A stretch of 64,000 nucleotides of DNA from Bradyrhizobium sp. G127 (GCF_021502575.1 NZ_JAKFGN010000001.1:2452326-2516325), one strand, 5' to 3'; counted from the stretch's first letter, positions 16,843 through 26,933 are shown. A program made the numbers and translations. The notes: generated from the letters alone by a model not told the origin.

Positions 16843-17865
16843 TCAGCGCCAGCCGAGCGCGGGCGCGACGTGTTTGAGGATCGATTCAATGACATGGGCA
16901 TTGTATTCGACGCCGAGCTGGTTCGGCACCGTGAGCAACAGCGTGTCGGCCTCGGCGATAGCCTCGTCCTGCTTCAACTGTTCGATCAGCTTGTCCGGCT
17001 CTGCCGTATAACCGCGCCCGAAGATCGCCTGCATGTCGCCCTCGATGAAGCCGATCTGGTCGCCCGCATCGCCGCCGTTCCCGAAATACTCGCGGTCGCG
17101 GTCGTCCATCAGCGCGAAGATGCTGCGGCTCACCGAGACACGCGGCGTGCGCGTGTGGCCCGCCTCCTTGTAAGCCTCGCGATAGAGGCGGATTTGCGCC
17201 GCCTGCTGCACATGGAACGGCTCGTTGGTCTCGTTCTTCTTCAGCGTCGAGCTTTGCAGGTTCATGCCGAGCTTGCCCGCCCACACGGCGGTGGCGTTCG
17301 ACGCAGCGCCCCACCAGATGCGGTCGCGCAGACCTTCCGAATGCGGTTCGAGCCGGAGAAGTCCGGGCGGATTGGGAAACATCGGGCGCGGATTGGGCTG
17401 CGCGAAGCCCTTGCCCTTGAGCATATCGAAGAACACTTCGCCGTGGCGGCGGCCCATGTCGGCGTCGGTCTCGCCCTCATTGGGCTGATAGCCGAAATAG
17501 CGCCAGCCATCGATGACCTGCTCGGGCGAACCGCGGCTGATCCCGAGTTGCAGCCGTCCGCCCGCGATGAGGTCGGCCGCGCTCGCGTCCTCGACCATGT
17601 AGAGCGGGTTCTCGTAGCGCATGTCGATCACGGCGGTGCCGATCTCGATTTTGCTGGTCTTCGCGCCGACGGCGGCGAGCAGCGGGAAGGGCGAGGCGAG
17701 CTGGCGGGCAAAATGATGCACGCGAAAATACGCGCCGTCGGCGCCAAGTTCTTCGGCCGCCGCCGCTAGCTCAATGGATTGCAGCAGCGTGTCGGCGGCT
17801 GAACGTGTCTGCGATTGCGAGGAGGGCGTCCAATGGCCGAAGGAGAGAAATCCGATTTTCTTCAT
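16843..17865 (-). CDS. LLM-class flavin-dependent oxidoreductase
   Basis: This 340-residue protein has the bacterial-luciferase-like TIM-barrel pattern: KKIGFLSFGHWTP at the start, then ELGADGAYFRVHHFARQLASPFPLLAAVGAKTSKIEIGTAV (cut here by motif). The RLQLGISRGSPEQVIDGW segment binds the flavin phosphate. Members use reduced FMN or F420 for oxygenation or reduction; which one cannot be told here. It is a single gene, with no flavin reductase partner adjacent. Confidence 0.9.
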   Translation of the reverse strand: MKKIGFLSFGHWTPSSQSQTRSAADTLLQSIELAAAAEELGADGAYFRVHHFARQLASPFPLLAAVGAKTSKIEIGTAVIDMRYENPLYMVEDASAADLIAGGRLQLGISRGSPEQVIDGWRYFGYQPNEGETDADMGRRHGEVFFDMLKGKGFAQPNPRPMFPNPPGLLRLEPHSEGLRDRIWWGAASNATAVWAGKLGMNLQSSTLKKNETNEPFHVQQAAQIRLYREAYKEAGHTRTPRVSVSRSIFALMDDRDREYFGNGGDAGDQIGFIEGDMQAIFGRGYTAEPDKLIEQLKQDEAIAEADTLLLTVPNQLGVEYNAHVIESILKHVAPALGWR

Positions 17866-17984
17866 GGAAGCGGGGGACTCGTGCGTGTGCGGGTCCGCCG
17901 TAGATGGGGATTAGGGGCGTGCGGGGCAAGGTGGCGAAAACGCGTCATCGCGGGGATGGCGCGGGAGGCAAGGAGGCTAAAGCA

Positions 17985-18074
17985 CGTCATTGCGAGGAGC
18001 GATAGCGACGAAGCAATCCAGCTATCGCTTGCGGCGTGTTCTGAATGGATTGCTTCGCTGCGCTCGCAATGACG
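17985..18074. repeat. Palindromic repeat, family B (CGTCATTGCGAGGAGCG...)
   Basis: The arms CGTCATTGCGAGGAGCG..GAAGCAATCCA and TGGATTGCTTCG..CGCTCGCAATGACG are inverted around a ~25-base centre. This is a widespread extragenic palindrome type in Bradyrhizobium relatives. Confidence 0.85.
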
Positions 18075-18102
18075 AGCGCCGAGCTACGGGAATCTCTCAA
18101 CT

Positions 18103-18144
18103 CGTCATGGCCGGGCTTGACCCGGGACAAGCCCGGTGATGACG
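18103..18144. repeat. Palindromic repeat, family C (CGTCATGGCCGGGCTTG...)
   Basis: CGTCATGGCCGGGCTTG pairs with CAAGCCCGGTGATGACG across an 8-base loop. A second common extragenic palindrome of this bacterial group, 28 bases from family B. Confidence 0.8.
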
Positions 18145-18170
18145 ATCGTGAGTGATGGGAATTTGGTTGG

Positions 18171-18203
18171 TAGCCCGGATTTCGCTGTGCTTTATTCGGG
18201 CTA
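18171..18203. repeat. Short palindromic repeat, family D (TAGCCCGGAT...)
   Basis: TAGCCCGGAT pairs with ATTCGGGCTA across a 13-base loop. It lies 14 bases beyond the stop codon of the AT-rich protease gene and could also act as its weak 3' hairpin. Confidence 0.65.
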
Positions 18204-18216
18204 TGCTTGCTTAAAA

Positions 18217-19029
18217 TTATGCAAGGGATTTGGTTTGTTGTGCTACTGCATCATTCATCGCATCCAATATGCATGTAGACTTAAAGCAATACGAGATGCC
18301 TGAATGATGGCTTTGCATACCATCGCGCCCGTTTAGATGCCCCGCATTTATTCCGATCAGTTTTAATTCGCGAACGTAGCCACCGGTAATACCGACACCA
18401 CCTTTAAAGCCCTTGGCGAGCGCAAATACTGGGCTCCCGGATGAACCCGAAGATGAAAAAGCTTCATAGGCGATACGTCGGCCTGGCTCCATTTCATGGT
18501 CGCGATAGTCACTTGCTGGATCACTGGCGATCGTGCCCATCCGCATTATAGGTCGATCGCCGTTACGATCGTAAAAATCAGGATAACCCGGAAGTGCGAC
18601 CATGTCGCATATGTCCAGTTTCGATAGCTCCGCGTCGCTAGCAATCAGTGACTGACCAACATAATTGGTCATCATATTTTTAGATTTATTTACGTGGTAT
18701 GTTGCACTTGTAACATCGATGGCTGCGACGTCTTCAATTGAATTTTGGGGAAAGCCGAGAAAGATTTCCTGTCCTGCAAAATCTCCAACTAGGTGCTCAC
18801 CCCCAAAGTACCCAGAGACCCTGATGTTCGCCATCTGATAGCCAGCGTACTTTATGTTTTTCATCGCGGCGTCGACGTTGTGTCGATTCGTTACGAGAAA
18901 CTGTTTACCGTCTTTTATTGCGTAGAACGCTGTGCCGCTGATTGTCTTTGAATCTCCTGACGCAGAAATATGTTCGACCTCAATCCGGTACGCACAATAG
19001 AGGAGGAGTTTGCCCGGAGCGTGATACAT
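18217..19029 (-). CDS. Trypsin-like serine peptidase, AT-rich, probably horizontally acquired
   Basis: This 270-residue protein has a chymotrypsin-fold catalytic triad: His50 in LVTNRHNVD, Asp100 in IEDVAAIDV and Ser197 in SSGSSGSPVF (the GDSGGP position). There is no signal peptide or membrane segment, so it should act in the cytosol. Base use is plainly AT-richer than all neighbours, with many TTT/AAT/ATA codons, so it is probably imported. It sits between nrdJ's terminator and a cluster of palindromic repeats. Only 87 bases separate it from nrdJ, so its promoter must overlap the terminator or it depends on read-through. Such solitary proteases occur in variable islands, but no partner gene is visible and its substrate is unknown. 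Confidence 0.8.
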   Translation of the reverse strand: MYHAPGKLLLYCAYRIEVEHISASGDSKTISGTAFYAIKDGKQFLVTNRHNVDAAMKNIKYAGYQMANIRVSGYFGGEHLVGDFAGQEIFLGFPQNSIEDVAAIDVTSATYHVNKSKNMMTNYVGQSLIASDAELSKLDICDMVALPGYPDFYDRNGDRPIMRMGTIASDPASDYRDHEMEPGRRIAYEAFSSSGSSGSPVFALAKGFKGGVGITGGYVRELKLIGINAGHLNGRDGMQSHHSGISYCFKSTCILDAMNDAVAQQTKSLA

Positions 19030-19057
19030 TTTGGATTAATAAGTCCCTCGTTTCGTG

Positions 19058-19087
19058 AAGATGCCCAGCGCTTGGCTGGGCATCTTT
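19058..19087 (-). terminator. Hairpin terminator after nrdJ
   Basis: AAGATGCCCAGC / GCTGGGCATCTT form a 12-bp stem with a 4-6-base loop, starting 30 bases past the nrdJ stop. The T-run after it on the minus strand is short, so some read-through into the protease gene is possible. Confidence 0.6.
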
Positions 19088-19116
19088 GTAATTCTAAAAA
19101 ATCAGGTTGATCTACC

Positions 19117-22100
19117 TCACGAACACCCCGTCGTAGAGCCGCACGTGTCGCACTTCATGCACGTCCCGTTCCGCACCAGCGTGAAGTTCGAGCACTCCGT
19201 GCACATGTCGCCTTCGTAGCCTCGGGCTTTGGCTTCTGCGCGGCGCTCGGCCTTCGATGGCGTGGCGTGCGTCGCGGCTGAACCGGCTTTGCTCCACTGC
19301 TGCGCTTCCAGCTTTTCGGTCGGCGAGAGGTCGCGCTCGGGCTCTGCGGTCTTGAGCGCGGTCGCGCCTTCGAGCGACGAGCCACCTGAAGTATTTTCTT
19401 GGCCGTGCCGTGCGGTCGCGCCCGCCGAAGCGATCGACGTGACGTTGCCCGAGGCCTGGGCATCGGCGGCGCCGCCCTGCATGACCACGAGCTTGTCGGT
19501 GCGCGAGCGGGTCAGGCCCTTCGAGACGAACTTGTTGCCGTCCGGCGACTTGCCTTCCTCGACGCCCTTGCCGAGCGCGTCGAAGTTGGTCTCGCTCGGA
19601 TCGACATGGGCGAGATCGAAGCGCGACATGTAGCTCACCGCGAGTTCGCGGAACACGTAGTCGAGGATCGAGGTCGCGAACTTGATCGAGTCGTTGCCCT
19701 GCACCGGGCCCGCGGGCTCGAAGCGGGTGAAGGTGAAGGCGTCGACATATTCCTCCAGCGGCACGCCGTATTGCAGGCCGAGCGAGACCGCGATGGCGAA
19801 GTTGTTGATGAAGGAGCGCAGCGCCGCGCCTTCCTTGTGCATGTCGATGAAGATCTCGCCGAGGCGGCCGTCGTCGTATTCGCCGGTGCGCAGATAGACC
19901 TTGTGGCCGCCGACCACCGCCTTCTGGGTATAGCCCTTGCGGCGATCCGGCATCTTCTCGCGCTCGCGCATCACGATGATGCGCTCGACCAGCTTCTCGA
20001 CGATCTTCTCCGAGACCTGCGCGGTGCGGGCCGCCATCGGCTTGTCGTAGAACGCCTCGACCACATCGTCCTCGTCCTCATCGTCGGCGATGAGCTGCGA
20101 GTTCAGCGGCTGGCTCAGCTTCGAGCCGTCGCGATAGAGCGCGTTGGCTTTCAGCGCCAGCTTCCACGACAGCAGGTAGGCAGCCTTGCAGTCCTCCACC
20201 GTGGCGTCGTTCGGCATGTTGATGGTCTTGGAAATCGCGCCCGAGATGAAGGGTTGCGACGCCGCCATCATGCGGATGTGGCTTTCCACCGAGAGGTAGC
20301 GCTTGCCGATCTTGCCGCAGGGGTTGGCGCAATCGAACACGCTGTAGTGGTCGGACTTCAGGTGCGGCGCACCTTCCACGGTCATCGCGCCGCAGATGTG
20401 AATGTTGGCGGCCTCGATCTCGCGCTTGGTGAAGCCGAGCGCGGTGAGCAGGTCGAAGCCGGGGGCGTTGATCGCGTCCGGATCGAGTTTGAGTGTGTCG
20501 CGCAGGAAGTCCTCGCCGAAGGTCCACTTGTTGAAGGCGAACTTGATGTCGAACGCGGTCGGCAATGCCTTCTCGGCCTTGTCGAGCGCTTCGTCGGTGA
20601 AGCCCTTGGCTTTCAGCGTCGAGCGGTTGATGCCCGGCGCGTTGGAGAGCGAGCCGTGGCCGACGGCATAGGCCTCGATCTCGGCGATCTCGTTTTCGGG
20701 ATAGCCGAGCGCGCGCAGCGCTTCCGGCACGGCGCGGTTGATGATCTTCCAGTAGCCGCCGCCGGCGAGCTTCTTGAATTTCACCAGCGCGAAGTCCGGC
20801 TCGATGCCCGTGGTGTCGCAATCCATGACGAGGCCGATGGTGCCGGTCGGCGCGACCACGGTGGTCTGCGCGTTGCGGTAGCCGTGGGCTTCGCCGAGTT
20901 CGAGCGCCTTGTCCCATGCGGCCTTGGCGCGGGCGACGACGTCGGCCTGCGGGCAGCTTGCGTAGTCGAGCGGCACCGGATTGACGGCGAGGCCTTCAAA
21001 GCCGCGGGATTCGCCATGCGCCGCGCGGCGATGGTTGCGGATCACACGCAGCATGTGCGCCGCGTTCTTCTTGTAGCCGGGGAAGGGGCCGAGTTCCTTC
21101 GCCATTTCGGCGGAGGTGGCGTAGGCGACGCCGGTCATGACGGCGGTCAGCGCGCCGCACAGCGCGCGGCCTTCCTTGGAGTCATAAGAGAGACCCATGG
21201 TCATCAGGAGACCGCCGATATTGGCGTAGCCGAGGCCGAGCGTGCGGAACTCATAGGAGAGTTCGGCGATCGCCTTCGACGGGAACTGCGCCATCATCAC
21301 CGAGATTTCGAGTACGACGGTCCACAGCCGGCACAGATGCTCATAGGCTTCGATGTCGAAGCGCCGGGTCTGTGTGTCGTAGAAGGTCAGCAGGTTGGCG
21401 GAGGCAAGGTTGCACGCCGTGTCGTCGAGGAACATGTATTCCGAGCACGGATTGGACGCGCGGATGTCGCCGCTGGCCTTGCAGGTGTGCCAGTCGTTCA
21501 TGGTGGTGTTGAAGTGCAGGCCGGGATCGGCCGAAGCCCAGGCGGCGTAGCCGATCTTCTCCCACAGGTCGCGGGCCTTGAGCGTCTTGGTCACCTTCTT
21601 GTTGGTGCGGCCGATCAGGTTCCAGTCGCCGTCGGTTTCCACCGCGCGCAGGAAATCGTCCTTGAGCGACACCGAGTTGTTGGAGTTCTGGCCGGCGACC
21701 GTGAGGTACGCTTCCGAATCCCAGTCGGTGTCGTAGGTGTCGAACGAGATGTCGGTGTAGCCCTGCTTGGCGAACTGCATCACGCGCTTGATGAGATTAT
21801 CCTGCACCATGGCGCGGCGCGCGAACTTGATCTCGCGGCGCAGCGCCGGATTCTTTTCAGGGTCGAAGCAGTCGTCGCCTGAACCTTCGCAGTTCACGCA
21901 GGCCTTCATGATGGCCTTGAGGTGCTTCTGGTTGATCTTGGAGCCGGTGACGAGGGCGGCGACCTTCTGCTCCTCCTTCACCTTCCAGTCGATATAGGTC
22001 TCGATGTCCGGATGGTCGGCGTCGACCACCACCATCTTGGCGGCGCGGCGGGTGGTGCCGCCGGACTTGATGGCGCCCGCCGCGCGGTCGCCGATCTTGA

Positions 22101-22872
22101 GAAACGACATCAGGCCGCTCGAGCGGCCGCCGCCGGAGAGTTTTTCGCCTTCGCCGCGCAGCCGCGAGAAGTTGGAGCCGGTGCCGGAGCCGTATTTGAA
22201 CAGCCGCGCCTCGCGGACCCACAGGTCCATGATGCCGCCTTCGTTGACGAGGTCGTCATCGACGCCCTGGATGAAGCAGGCGTGCGGCTGCGGATGCTCG
22301 TAGGACGATTTGGATTTGGTCAGCTTGCCGGTCTTCCAGTCCACATAGAAGTGGCCCTGGCCGGGACCGTCGATGCCGTAGGCCCAGTGCAGGCCGGTGT
22401 TGAACCACTGCGGCGAGTTCGGCGCGACCATCTGCTTGGCGAGCATGAAGCGCAGTTCGTCGTAGAACGCTTTCGCATCGTCCTCGGATGTGAAGTACGA
22501 GCCCTTCCAGCCCCAGTAGGTCCAGCAGCCGGCGAGACGGTCGAACACCTGCTTGGCGGAATGCTCGCCGCCGATGCGCTCGGATTCGGGCAGTGCAGCG
22601 AGAGCGTCGGTGTCCGGCACCGAGCGCCACAGCCATGAGGGGACGGTCTCTTCCTCGACCTTCTTCAGGCGTGAGGCGACGCCCGCTTTACGGAAATATT
22701 TCTGCGCCAGAACGTCGGAGGCGACCTGCGACCAGAACTCGGGGACTTCGACATTCTCCAGCCGGAACACCACCGAGCCGTCCGGATTGCGGATCTCGCT
22801 CGTCGTCAGCCGGAAGTCGATGGCGGCGTAGGGTGACTGGTCGGCTGTGGTGTAGCGGCGTTCAATGCGCAT
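19117..22872 (-). CDS. nrdJ: Vitamin B12-dependent (class II) ribonucleotide reductase
   Basis: At 1251 residues this is the long alphaproteobacterial NrdJ. It has the RNR barrel motifs [27 protein letters not shown] (here [13 protein letters not shown]), [18 protein letters not shown] and [19 protein letters not shown]. The C-terminal zinc-binding module ([10 protein letters not shown] ... [14 protein letters not shown]) is thought to help re-reduce the active-site disulfide. It uses adenosylcobalamin to make deoxynucleotides with or without oxygen. Start ATG 22872 ([15 protein letters not shown]). An unusually long leader region (~370 bases) lies upstream. No nrdA/B or nrdD genes are nearby. 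Confidence 0.97.
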   Translation of the reverse strand: MRIERRYTTADQSPYAAIDFRLTTSEIRNPDGSVVFRLENVEVPEFWSQVASDVLAQKYFRKAGVASRLKKVEEETVPSWLWRSVPDTDALAALPESERIGGEHSAKQVFDRLAGCWTYWGWKGSYFTSEDDAKAFYDELRFMLAKQMVAPNSPQWFNTGLHWAYGIDGPGQGHFYVDWKTGKLTKSKSSYEHPQPHACFIQGVDDDLVNEGGIMDLWVREARLFKYGSGTGSNFSRLRGEGEKLSGGGRSSGLMSFLKIGDRAAGAIKSGGTTRRAAKMVVVDADHPDIETYIDWKVKEEQKVAALVTGSKINQKHLKAIMKACVNCEGSGDDCFDPEKNPALRREIKFARRAMVQDNLIKRVMQFAKQGYTDISFDTYDTDWDSEAYLTVAGQNSNNSVSLKDDFLRAVETDGDWNLIGRTNKKVTKTLKARDLWEKIGYAAWASADPGLHFNTTMNDWHTCKASGDIRASNPCSEYMFLDDTACNLASANLLTFYDTQTRRFDIEAYEHLCRLWTVVLEISVMMAQFPSKAIAELSYEFRTLGLGYANIGGLLMTMGLSYDSKEGRALCGALTAVMTGVAYATSAEMAKELGPFPGYKKNAAHMLRVIRNHRRAAHGESRGFEGLAVNPVPLDYASCPQADVVARAKAAWDKALELGEAHGYRNAQTTVVAPTGTIGLVMDCDTTGIEPDFALVKFKKLAGGGYWKIINRAVPEALRALGYPENEIAEIEAYAVGHGSLSNAPGINRSTLKAKGFTDEALDKAEKALPTAFDIKFAFNKWTFGEDFLRDTLKLDPDAINAPGFDLLTALGFTKREIEAANIHICGAMTVEGAPHLKSDHYSVFDCANPCGKIGKRYLSVESHIRMMAASQPFISGAISKTINMPNDATVEDCKAAYLLSWKLALKANALYRDGSKLSQPLNSQLIADDEDEDDVVEAFYDKPMAARTAQVSEKIVEKLVERIIVMREREKMPDRRKGYTQKAVVGGHKVYLRTGEYDDGRLGEIFIDMHKEGAALRSFINNFAIAVSLGLQYGVPLEEYVDAFTFTRFEPAGPVQGNDSIKFATSILDYVFRELAVSYMSRFDLAHVDPSETNFDALGKGVEEGKSPDGNKFVSKGLTRSRTDKLVVMQGGAADAQASGNVTSIASAGATARHGQENTSGGSSLEGATALKTAEPERDLSPTEKLEAQQWSKAGSAATHATPSKAERRAEAKARGYEGDMCTECSNFTLVRNGTCMKCDTCGSTTGCS

Positions 22873-23530
22873 CGTAGTGCCCCGTCTTTTGCCGGCGCGC
22901 CCGTCACGGACGGTACGCCGGAGATTTCAATTTGCGAACCGGTTCGTTCGCCGTTTTGCCGTTCACGCTCGTCCCCAAAGTCTTTCGACGTCTGGTCCGA
23001 TGCCCCGGCCTGTTAACTCTGGCGGGCACGAGACGGTCCCCACGACCGGTTGCGCCCGAACGCCCCAAACTTGCCTTTTGCGCCGCGGTTTGCCGCGGTT
23101 TCACCTTTTCGATCCCGGCCCCGAAAACGGGCAGACAAATCCCCGGCCCGCGACCTCGACCGGCCTGACGGAGCTGTCTGTTTGACCCTATTCGGGAGGT
23201 GCCCGGCGAGACTGAAAACCCCCGCGCCGAACAGTCCCGAAGCTAGGCCGACTCCAACCGGCACGTCAAGGATTAGTGTCGAAAGCTGAATCAAATACTA
23301 AATATGGTGGAAAATGCGGATTTCCAGCGGAATGGACCATCGCCCGGAAGGTTCGCACTGCGGGAAGTATCGGTGAGTCCTTGCGGATTCGGAAGCCGAA
23401 TTCTCACCTCATCGTGAGTTCCTCCAGTGTTTGTCGCGAGCTTCCGAAATCGCGCCTTTGCTATGCGCGCTTTTTGCGGTTTTCGGGTGGATCATGCGCG
23501 GTCCGCGTGGTCTTTCTCCCCGTCATCCAC
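22873..23530. other. Long intergenic region between nrdJ and the DMT transporter gene
   Basis: About 650 bases without a convincing gene. The nrdJ side is probably a 5' leader of ~370 bases starting from a promoter near 23240-23269. It includes a tandem CCGCGGTTT pair (23083-23102) and the palindrome CGAACCGGTTCG. I looked for the GCCACTG B12 box of cobalamin riboswitches and did not find it. A 66-codon basic frame at 22904-23104 (-) with a GTG start has no family resemblance. Confidence 0.5.
23240..23269 (-). promoter_or_regulatory. Candidate sigma-70 promoter of nrdJ
   Basis: On the minus strand TTGACG and TAGCTT are separated by 18 bases. It is the best -35/-10 pair in the region and would give a leader of about 360 bases. 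Confidence 0.35.
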
Positions 23531-24496
23531 ATGGCCGTGGACCTTGAGTCGAAGGACGAACCTGTGGATACGCGCACGCCCGAAGCCCTGATCGAAACGT
23601 CCCAAGCCGAACGCGCCGCCGCGCTGCGCCGCTCGCGGATGATCGGTTATGTGCTGCTGGTGGCGACATCGGTCGGCTGGGGTTTGAACTGGCCGGTGAC
23701 GAAGCGCCTTCTGAGCGAACTGCCGCCGCTGTCTCTGCGCGGTCTTTCCGGCATCATAGGCGCTGCGTTGCTGGCTTTGCTGGCGGTTGCCTTCCGGCAG
23801 TCGCTGAAAGTGCCGAGCGCGCTGTGGCCGCGGCTGGTGTTGCTGTCGCTGCTCAACGTGACGGCGTGGATGGCGCTGATGGGTCTTGCGCTGACATTTC
23901 TGCCGGCGAGCGAAGCGGCGGTGATGGCTTATACAATGCCGGTCTGGGCCTCGGTGCTGGCGTGGCCGATTCTCGGCGAGCGTATCTCGCTGTTGCGCGT
24001 GGTGGCGATGGCGATGGCGATCGCCGGCCTGGTCGCGCTGATGGGCGGCGGCGGGGTGTCCGCCACCAGCGCCAAAATGCCCGGCATCCTTCTCGCACTC
24101 GCAGGTGCTTTCCTGTTTGCGGTCGGCACGGTGCTCGCCAAACGCTGGCCGCTGACGCTGCCGCCTTTGACATCAGCAGTGTGGCAAATCCTGATCGGCT
24201 GCATTCCGGTATCGCTGGCTGGTCTTCTCTTGGAGCAGCCCCACTTTACGGCGCTCTCGTCGCTCGGCTGGTCGTTATTCGCATATTCGATCGTCGTGCA
24301 GTTTTGTGTTGCTTATGCCTGCTGGTTCGCCGCGCTCGAACGGCTTCCGGCCTCCGTTGCGGCCATTGGCACATTGCTGGTGCCGGTGATCGGGGTGGTG
24401 GCGTCGGCGACGGCGCTCGGCGAGCCTCTCGGGCTGGCCCAGATCGCGGCGTTGGGATTCACCATTGCAGGCGTCGTCCTGGCGTCACGCTCCTGA
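23531..24496 (+). CDS. DMT-superfamily (EamA) membrane transporter
   Basis: The ATG at 23531 (MAVDLESKDEPVD) gives 321 residues: a charged cytosolic lead of ~37 residues, then ten hydrophobic helices as two EamA repeats (MIGYVLLVATSVGWGLNWPV..., and the second starting near KMPGILLALAGAFLFAVGTVL). Family members export amino acids or other small metabolites, or transport nucleotide sugars; the substrate is not predictable. The open frame continues upstream to 23276, but that extension lacks family character. A second EamA gene lies at 50790 and is not a close copy. Confidence 0.9.
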   Translation: MAVDLESKDEPVDTRTPEALIETSQAERAAALRRSRMIGYVLLVATSVGWGLNWPVTKRLLSELPPLSLRGLSGIIGAALLALLAVAFRQSLKVPSALWPRLVLLSLLNVTAWMALMGLALTFLPASEAAVMAYTMPVWASVLAWPILGERISLLRVVAMAMAIAGLVALMGGGGVSATSAKMPGILLALAGAFLFAVGTVLAKRWPLTLPPLTSAVWQILIGCIPVSLAGLLLEQPHFTALSSLGWSLFAYSIVVQFCVAYACWFAALERLPASVAAIGTLLVPVIGVVASATALGEPLGLAQIAALGFTIAGVVLASRS

Positions 24497-24692
24497 GCGG
24501 TAGTCTCAATCCGCGCAGAATATGCCTGCCAATAGCCCATTGTTGAAAGTTGTGGCTCGAAAGCGACAGCATCGGAAACTCCTGCCTGCTAGGTTCCACA
24601 GTGAATTGATGGGCGATTAACGTCTGCGATGATCGGGGCTGTGCGTGGCGTGGTTGCGGGTAGGTGTTGCGTGGTGTTCTCGCGCGCAGACA

Positions 24693-26933
24693 ATGCGCGC
24701 GTTGCTGTGCCTTTTCGTGATCGCGGCGTTTGTCAACGTTATTGCGTCGACGGATGCGCGCGCGCAGTTCGTCTGCAACGGCGTCAGTCCGAGTCCTACC
24801 GATTTAACCTGCGCGAATAGTGGTGTCGAAACGGGCGCGCTTTCGACGACCTCGACAATTTTGGGTGCTCAGGCTGTCACTATCAATTCCGGTCTTGTGC
24901 AGGGTGATGTCGGAACCTTGGCTGACGGTGGAGGAGACGCCACTTCACGCAACACCAGCGCGATTACCGGTTATCTCTTCACGCAAACCAGCAATGGTGC
25001 GGCAGGTTTCGGGGGCGGCAACGCTGCCACTTATAACGCGGGCGTCGTCGACGTCATTGCGACGATAACTCAGGATGGCGGAACTGCCCTCACGGTCAAC
25101 TCGGGCCGTGTTCTCGATCTCAACAACGCCTATCCAAGTATTCCGGCTGGAATTGCCACAGTGACGGCCTTCGGTGGCGACGCAACGACGATTAACAGCG
25201 GAAACGTGAACGGCGGAATAATCACCGCCACAGGACTCGTTAGCGGCGCCGGCAGTGCGACGACTGTAAATTCCGGCACGGTATTGGGAGGTATCAACAC
25301 GATCTCCGGTTTTGGCGGAGATGCATCAACCATTAATTCCGGCGTTGTCCATGGAGACGTCGTTACGGCCGCAAATGCTGTCGGGAATGCGGCATTCGTG
25401 AACTATGGCACGATCGATGGAAACGTCCTCGCCGTTACGCCGGACGGACATGCAACGGCCTACAATGGTGGCAGGATTTTAGGCGAGTTGGACGTGATCG
25501 CGGGTAACGCCGGGATGGCAGCCCTGACGAATGCAGGATTGATCGATTCAAGCTCCTCGACGGGCGTCGCAATCGATCTCACCCAACTCAGTTCTGCGAC
25601 ACCCACGACGCTGAACATCCTGCCGGGATCGCGCATCGTGGGGGAGATCATCTTGAACGGCGATGTCTCCGATCCGTCTGCCGTTGGGACGAAAATCAAT
25701 ATCCTGAGCGGCCACGACATCTCCTCGGTCCTGACCTTCGGCGGATGCGGGTGCGCCACTGGCGGCCTTATCGATACCGGCGCAACGGTCAATGTCAGCG
25801 GCGGCGCGCCGTATGTCGTCAGCGGCAACACGGTTGCTATCCTTGATCCGACATCGTTCGCGATGGCCGACCGCAACGTGATCGATGTAACGCGCACCAT
25901 CACGTCGCTGGTGACGAGCCGTCTCACCAATCCGGCGCCCATCGGCGGCGGCACGTCATCGGCGATTGGTTTTGCCCCATCCGGCAACGTCGCGCGCGAC
26001 ATGGCCAACGACGCATTCTCGGTTATTCCGGCGCTCGCGTATGCCGGCAACGATCGCGTGTTGCTGAGCAACCCGAGCTTCACTGCGGCGGACGGCACCA
26101 GCGTCTGGGCGCAGGGCTTCGGCGGGCAGCGGATTCAGCGTGCCGACGCGCCGACATTGCGTTCGGTGAACAATTTCTACGGCGGAGTGCTTGGTGTCGA
26201 CAGGACGGTTCAGCCCGGACTCCGCCTTGGCGGATTCATCGGCGCAGGCAATGTGAAATCGACCATCGAATTGAATTCCGGCGACACTAAAAGCGATATG
26301 GTTTTCGGTGGCGTTTACGGCCGTTATGCGATGGGACGCGGGTTTCTGGATTTTTCATTGCTCGGCGGTCACAACAGCAACGATGTCAGGCGCACCATCG
26401 CCAACAATGCCGTGCCCGGTGGTTACGAATATGCGGCGGGCAAGTACAACGGGTGGTTCATCAGCCCTGAGATCGCCTACGGCCTCACCCAGTCGCTCGG
26501 CGCCAACCTGACCCTGACGCCGTCTGCGCGCGTGCGTTATCTTGCTGCCGGTTTCGGCGGCTATGATGAGAGCGGATCGAGCACGAATCTTAGCGTCGGG
26601 TCGCGCACCTCGCACAATTTCGAGGAGCGCGGCGAGTTCAGGCTGACCCACACCACGAATGCGACGCCCGCCGAGCGATTGCAGCTCAGCGGTACCGCCG
26701 GGTTGATTGCCTTGCAGCGCGCCGGTGACAGCACTGTCAACACCATCTTGCTCGGCCAGAGCCTTGCCTTTGCAACACCCGGCAAGGCGAGCCTTGTCGG
26801 CTTCTATGCCGGTGCCGGTTTCGACTGGCGCAACGTGTCCGGCATCTCGGTGTTCGCTGCCACCGAGTTCACGGCCATGTCGGATTCCAGCCGGACCATT
26901 ACGGGCAGGGGCGGCGTGAAGGTCGCATTCTGA
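24693..26933 (+). CDS. Autotransporter outer-membrane protein with repetitive passenger
   Basis: From ATG 24693 this 746-residue protein has a signal peptide (MRALLCLFVIAAFVNVIASTDARAQ). The passenger (~30-400) is made of degenerate repeats of about 33 residues centred on an (A/T)TxNSGxVxG core (for example ATTINSGNVNGGI, ATTVNSGTVLGGI, ASTINSGVVHGDV), expected to form a beta-helix. A short linker with a CGCGCATGG Cys cluster follows. The C-terminal ~280 residues form an autotransporter beta-barrel starting near SVWAQGFGGQRI and ending in the classic terminal Phe (GRGGVKVAF). It is probably a surface-exposed adhesin-like protein. The earlier in-frame start (24645) would not give a good signal peptide. 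Confidence 0.9.
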   Translation: MRALLCLFVIAAFVNVIASTDARAQFVCNGVSPSPTDLTCANSGVETGALSTTSTILGAQAVTINSGLVQGDVGTLADGGGDATSRNTSAITGYLFTQTSNGAAGFGGGNAATYNAGVVDVIATITQDGGTALTVNSGRVLDLNNAYPSIPAGIATVTAFGGDATTINSGNVNGGIITATGLVSGAGSATTVNSGTVLGGINTISGFGGDASTINSGVVHGDVVTAANAVGNAAFVNYGTIDGNVLAVTPDGHATAYNGGRILGELDVIAGNAGMAALTNAGLIDSSSSTGVAIDLTQLSSATPTTLNILPGSRIVGEIILNGDVSDPSAVGTKINILSGHDISSVLTFGGCGCATGGLIDTGATVNVSGGAPYVVSGNTVAILDPTSFAMADRNVIDVTRTITSLVTSRLTNPAPIGGGTSSAIGFAPSGNVARDMANDAFSVIPALAYAGNDRVLLSNPSFTAADGTSVWAQGFGGQRIQRADAPTLRSVNNFYGGVLGVDRTVQPGLRLGGFIGAGNVKSTIELNSGDTKSDMVFGGVYGRYAMGRGFLDFSLLGGHNSNDVRRTIANNAVPGGYEYAAGKYNGWFISPEIAYGLTQSLGANLTLTPSARVRYLAAGFGGYDESGSSTNLSVGSRTSHNFEERGEFRLTHTTNATPAERLQLSGTAGLIALQRAGDSTVNTILLGQSLAFATPGKASLVGFYAGAGFDWRNVSGISVFAATEFTAMSDSSRTITGRGGVKVAF

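Larger units (their letters stand above)
17866..18216. other. Intergenic stretch packed with palindromic repeats
   Basis: This ~350-base gap contains no convincing gene. It holds three different palindromic repeat units (17985-18074, 18103-18144, 18171-18203) directly beside the AT-rich protease gene. An 85-residue open frame at 17815-18072 (+) runs through the first repeat and is not considered real. Confidence 0.7.

Noticed and set aside
19399..21882. 827-codon open frame on the plus strand opposite nrdJ
   Set aside because: Antisense shadow of a high-GC gene; the reverse strand encodes a complete class II ribonucleotide reductase, and the plus frame has no family likeness.
22904..23104. 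66-codon basic frame in the nrdJ leader
   Set aside because: GTG start without ribosome site, no family match; likely chance in GC-rich leader sequence.
22873..23280. Cobalamin riboswitch upstream of nrdJ
   Set aside because: Searched by eye for the GCCACTG B12 box and the conserved core on the sense strand; neither is present.
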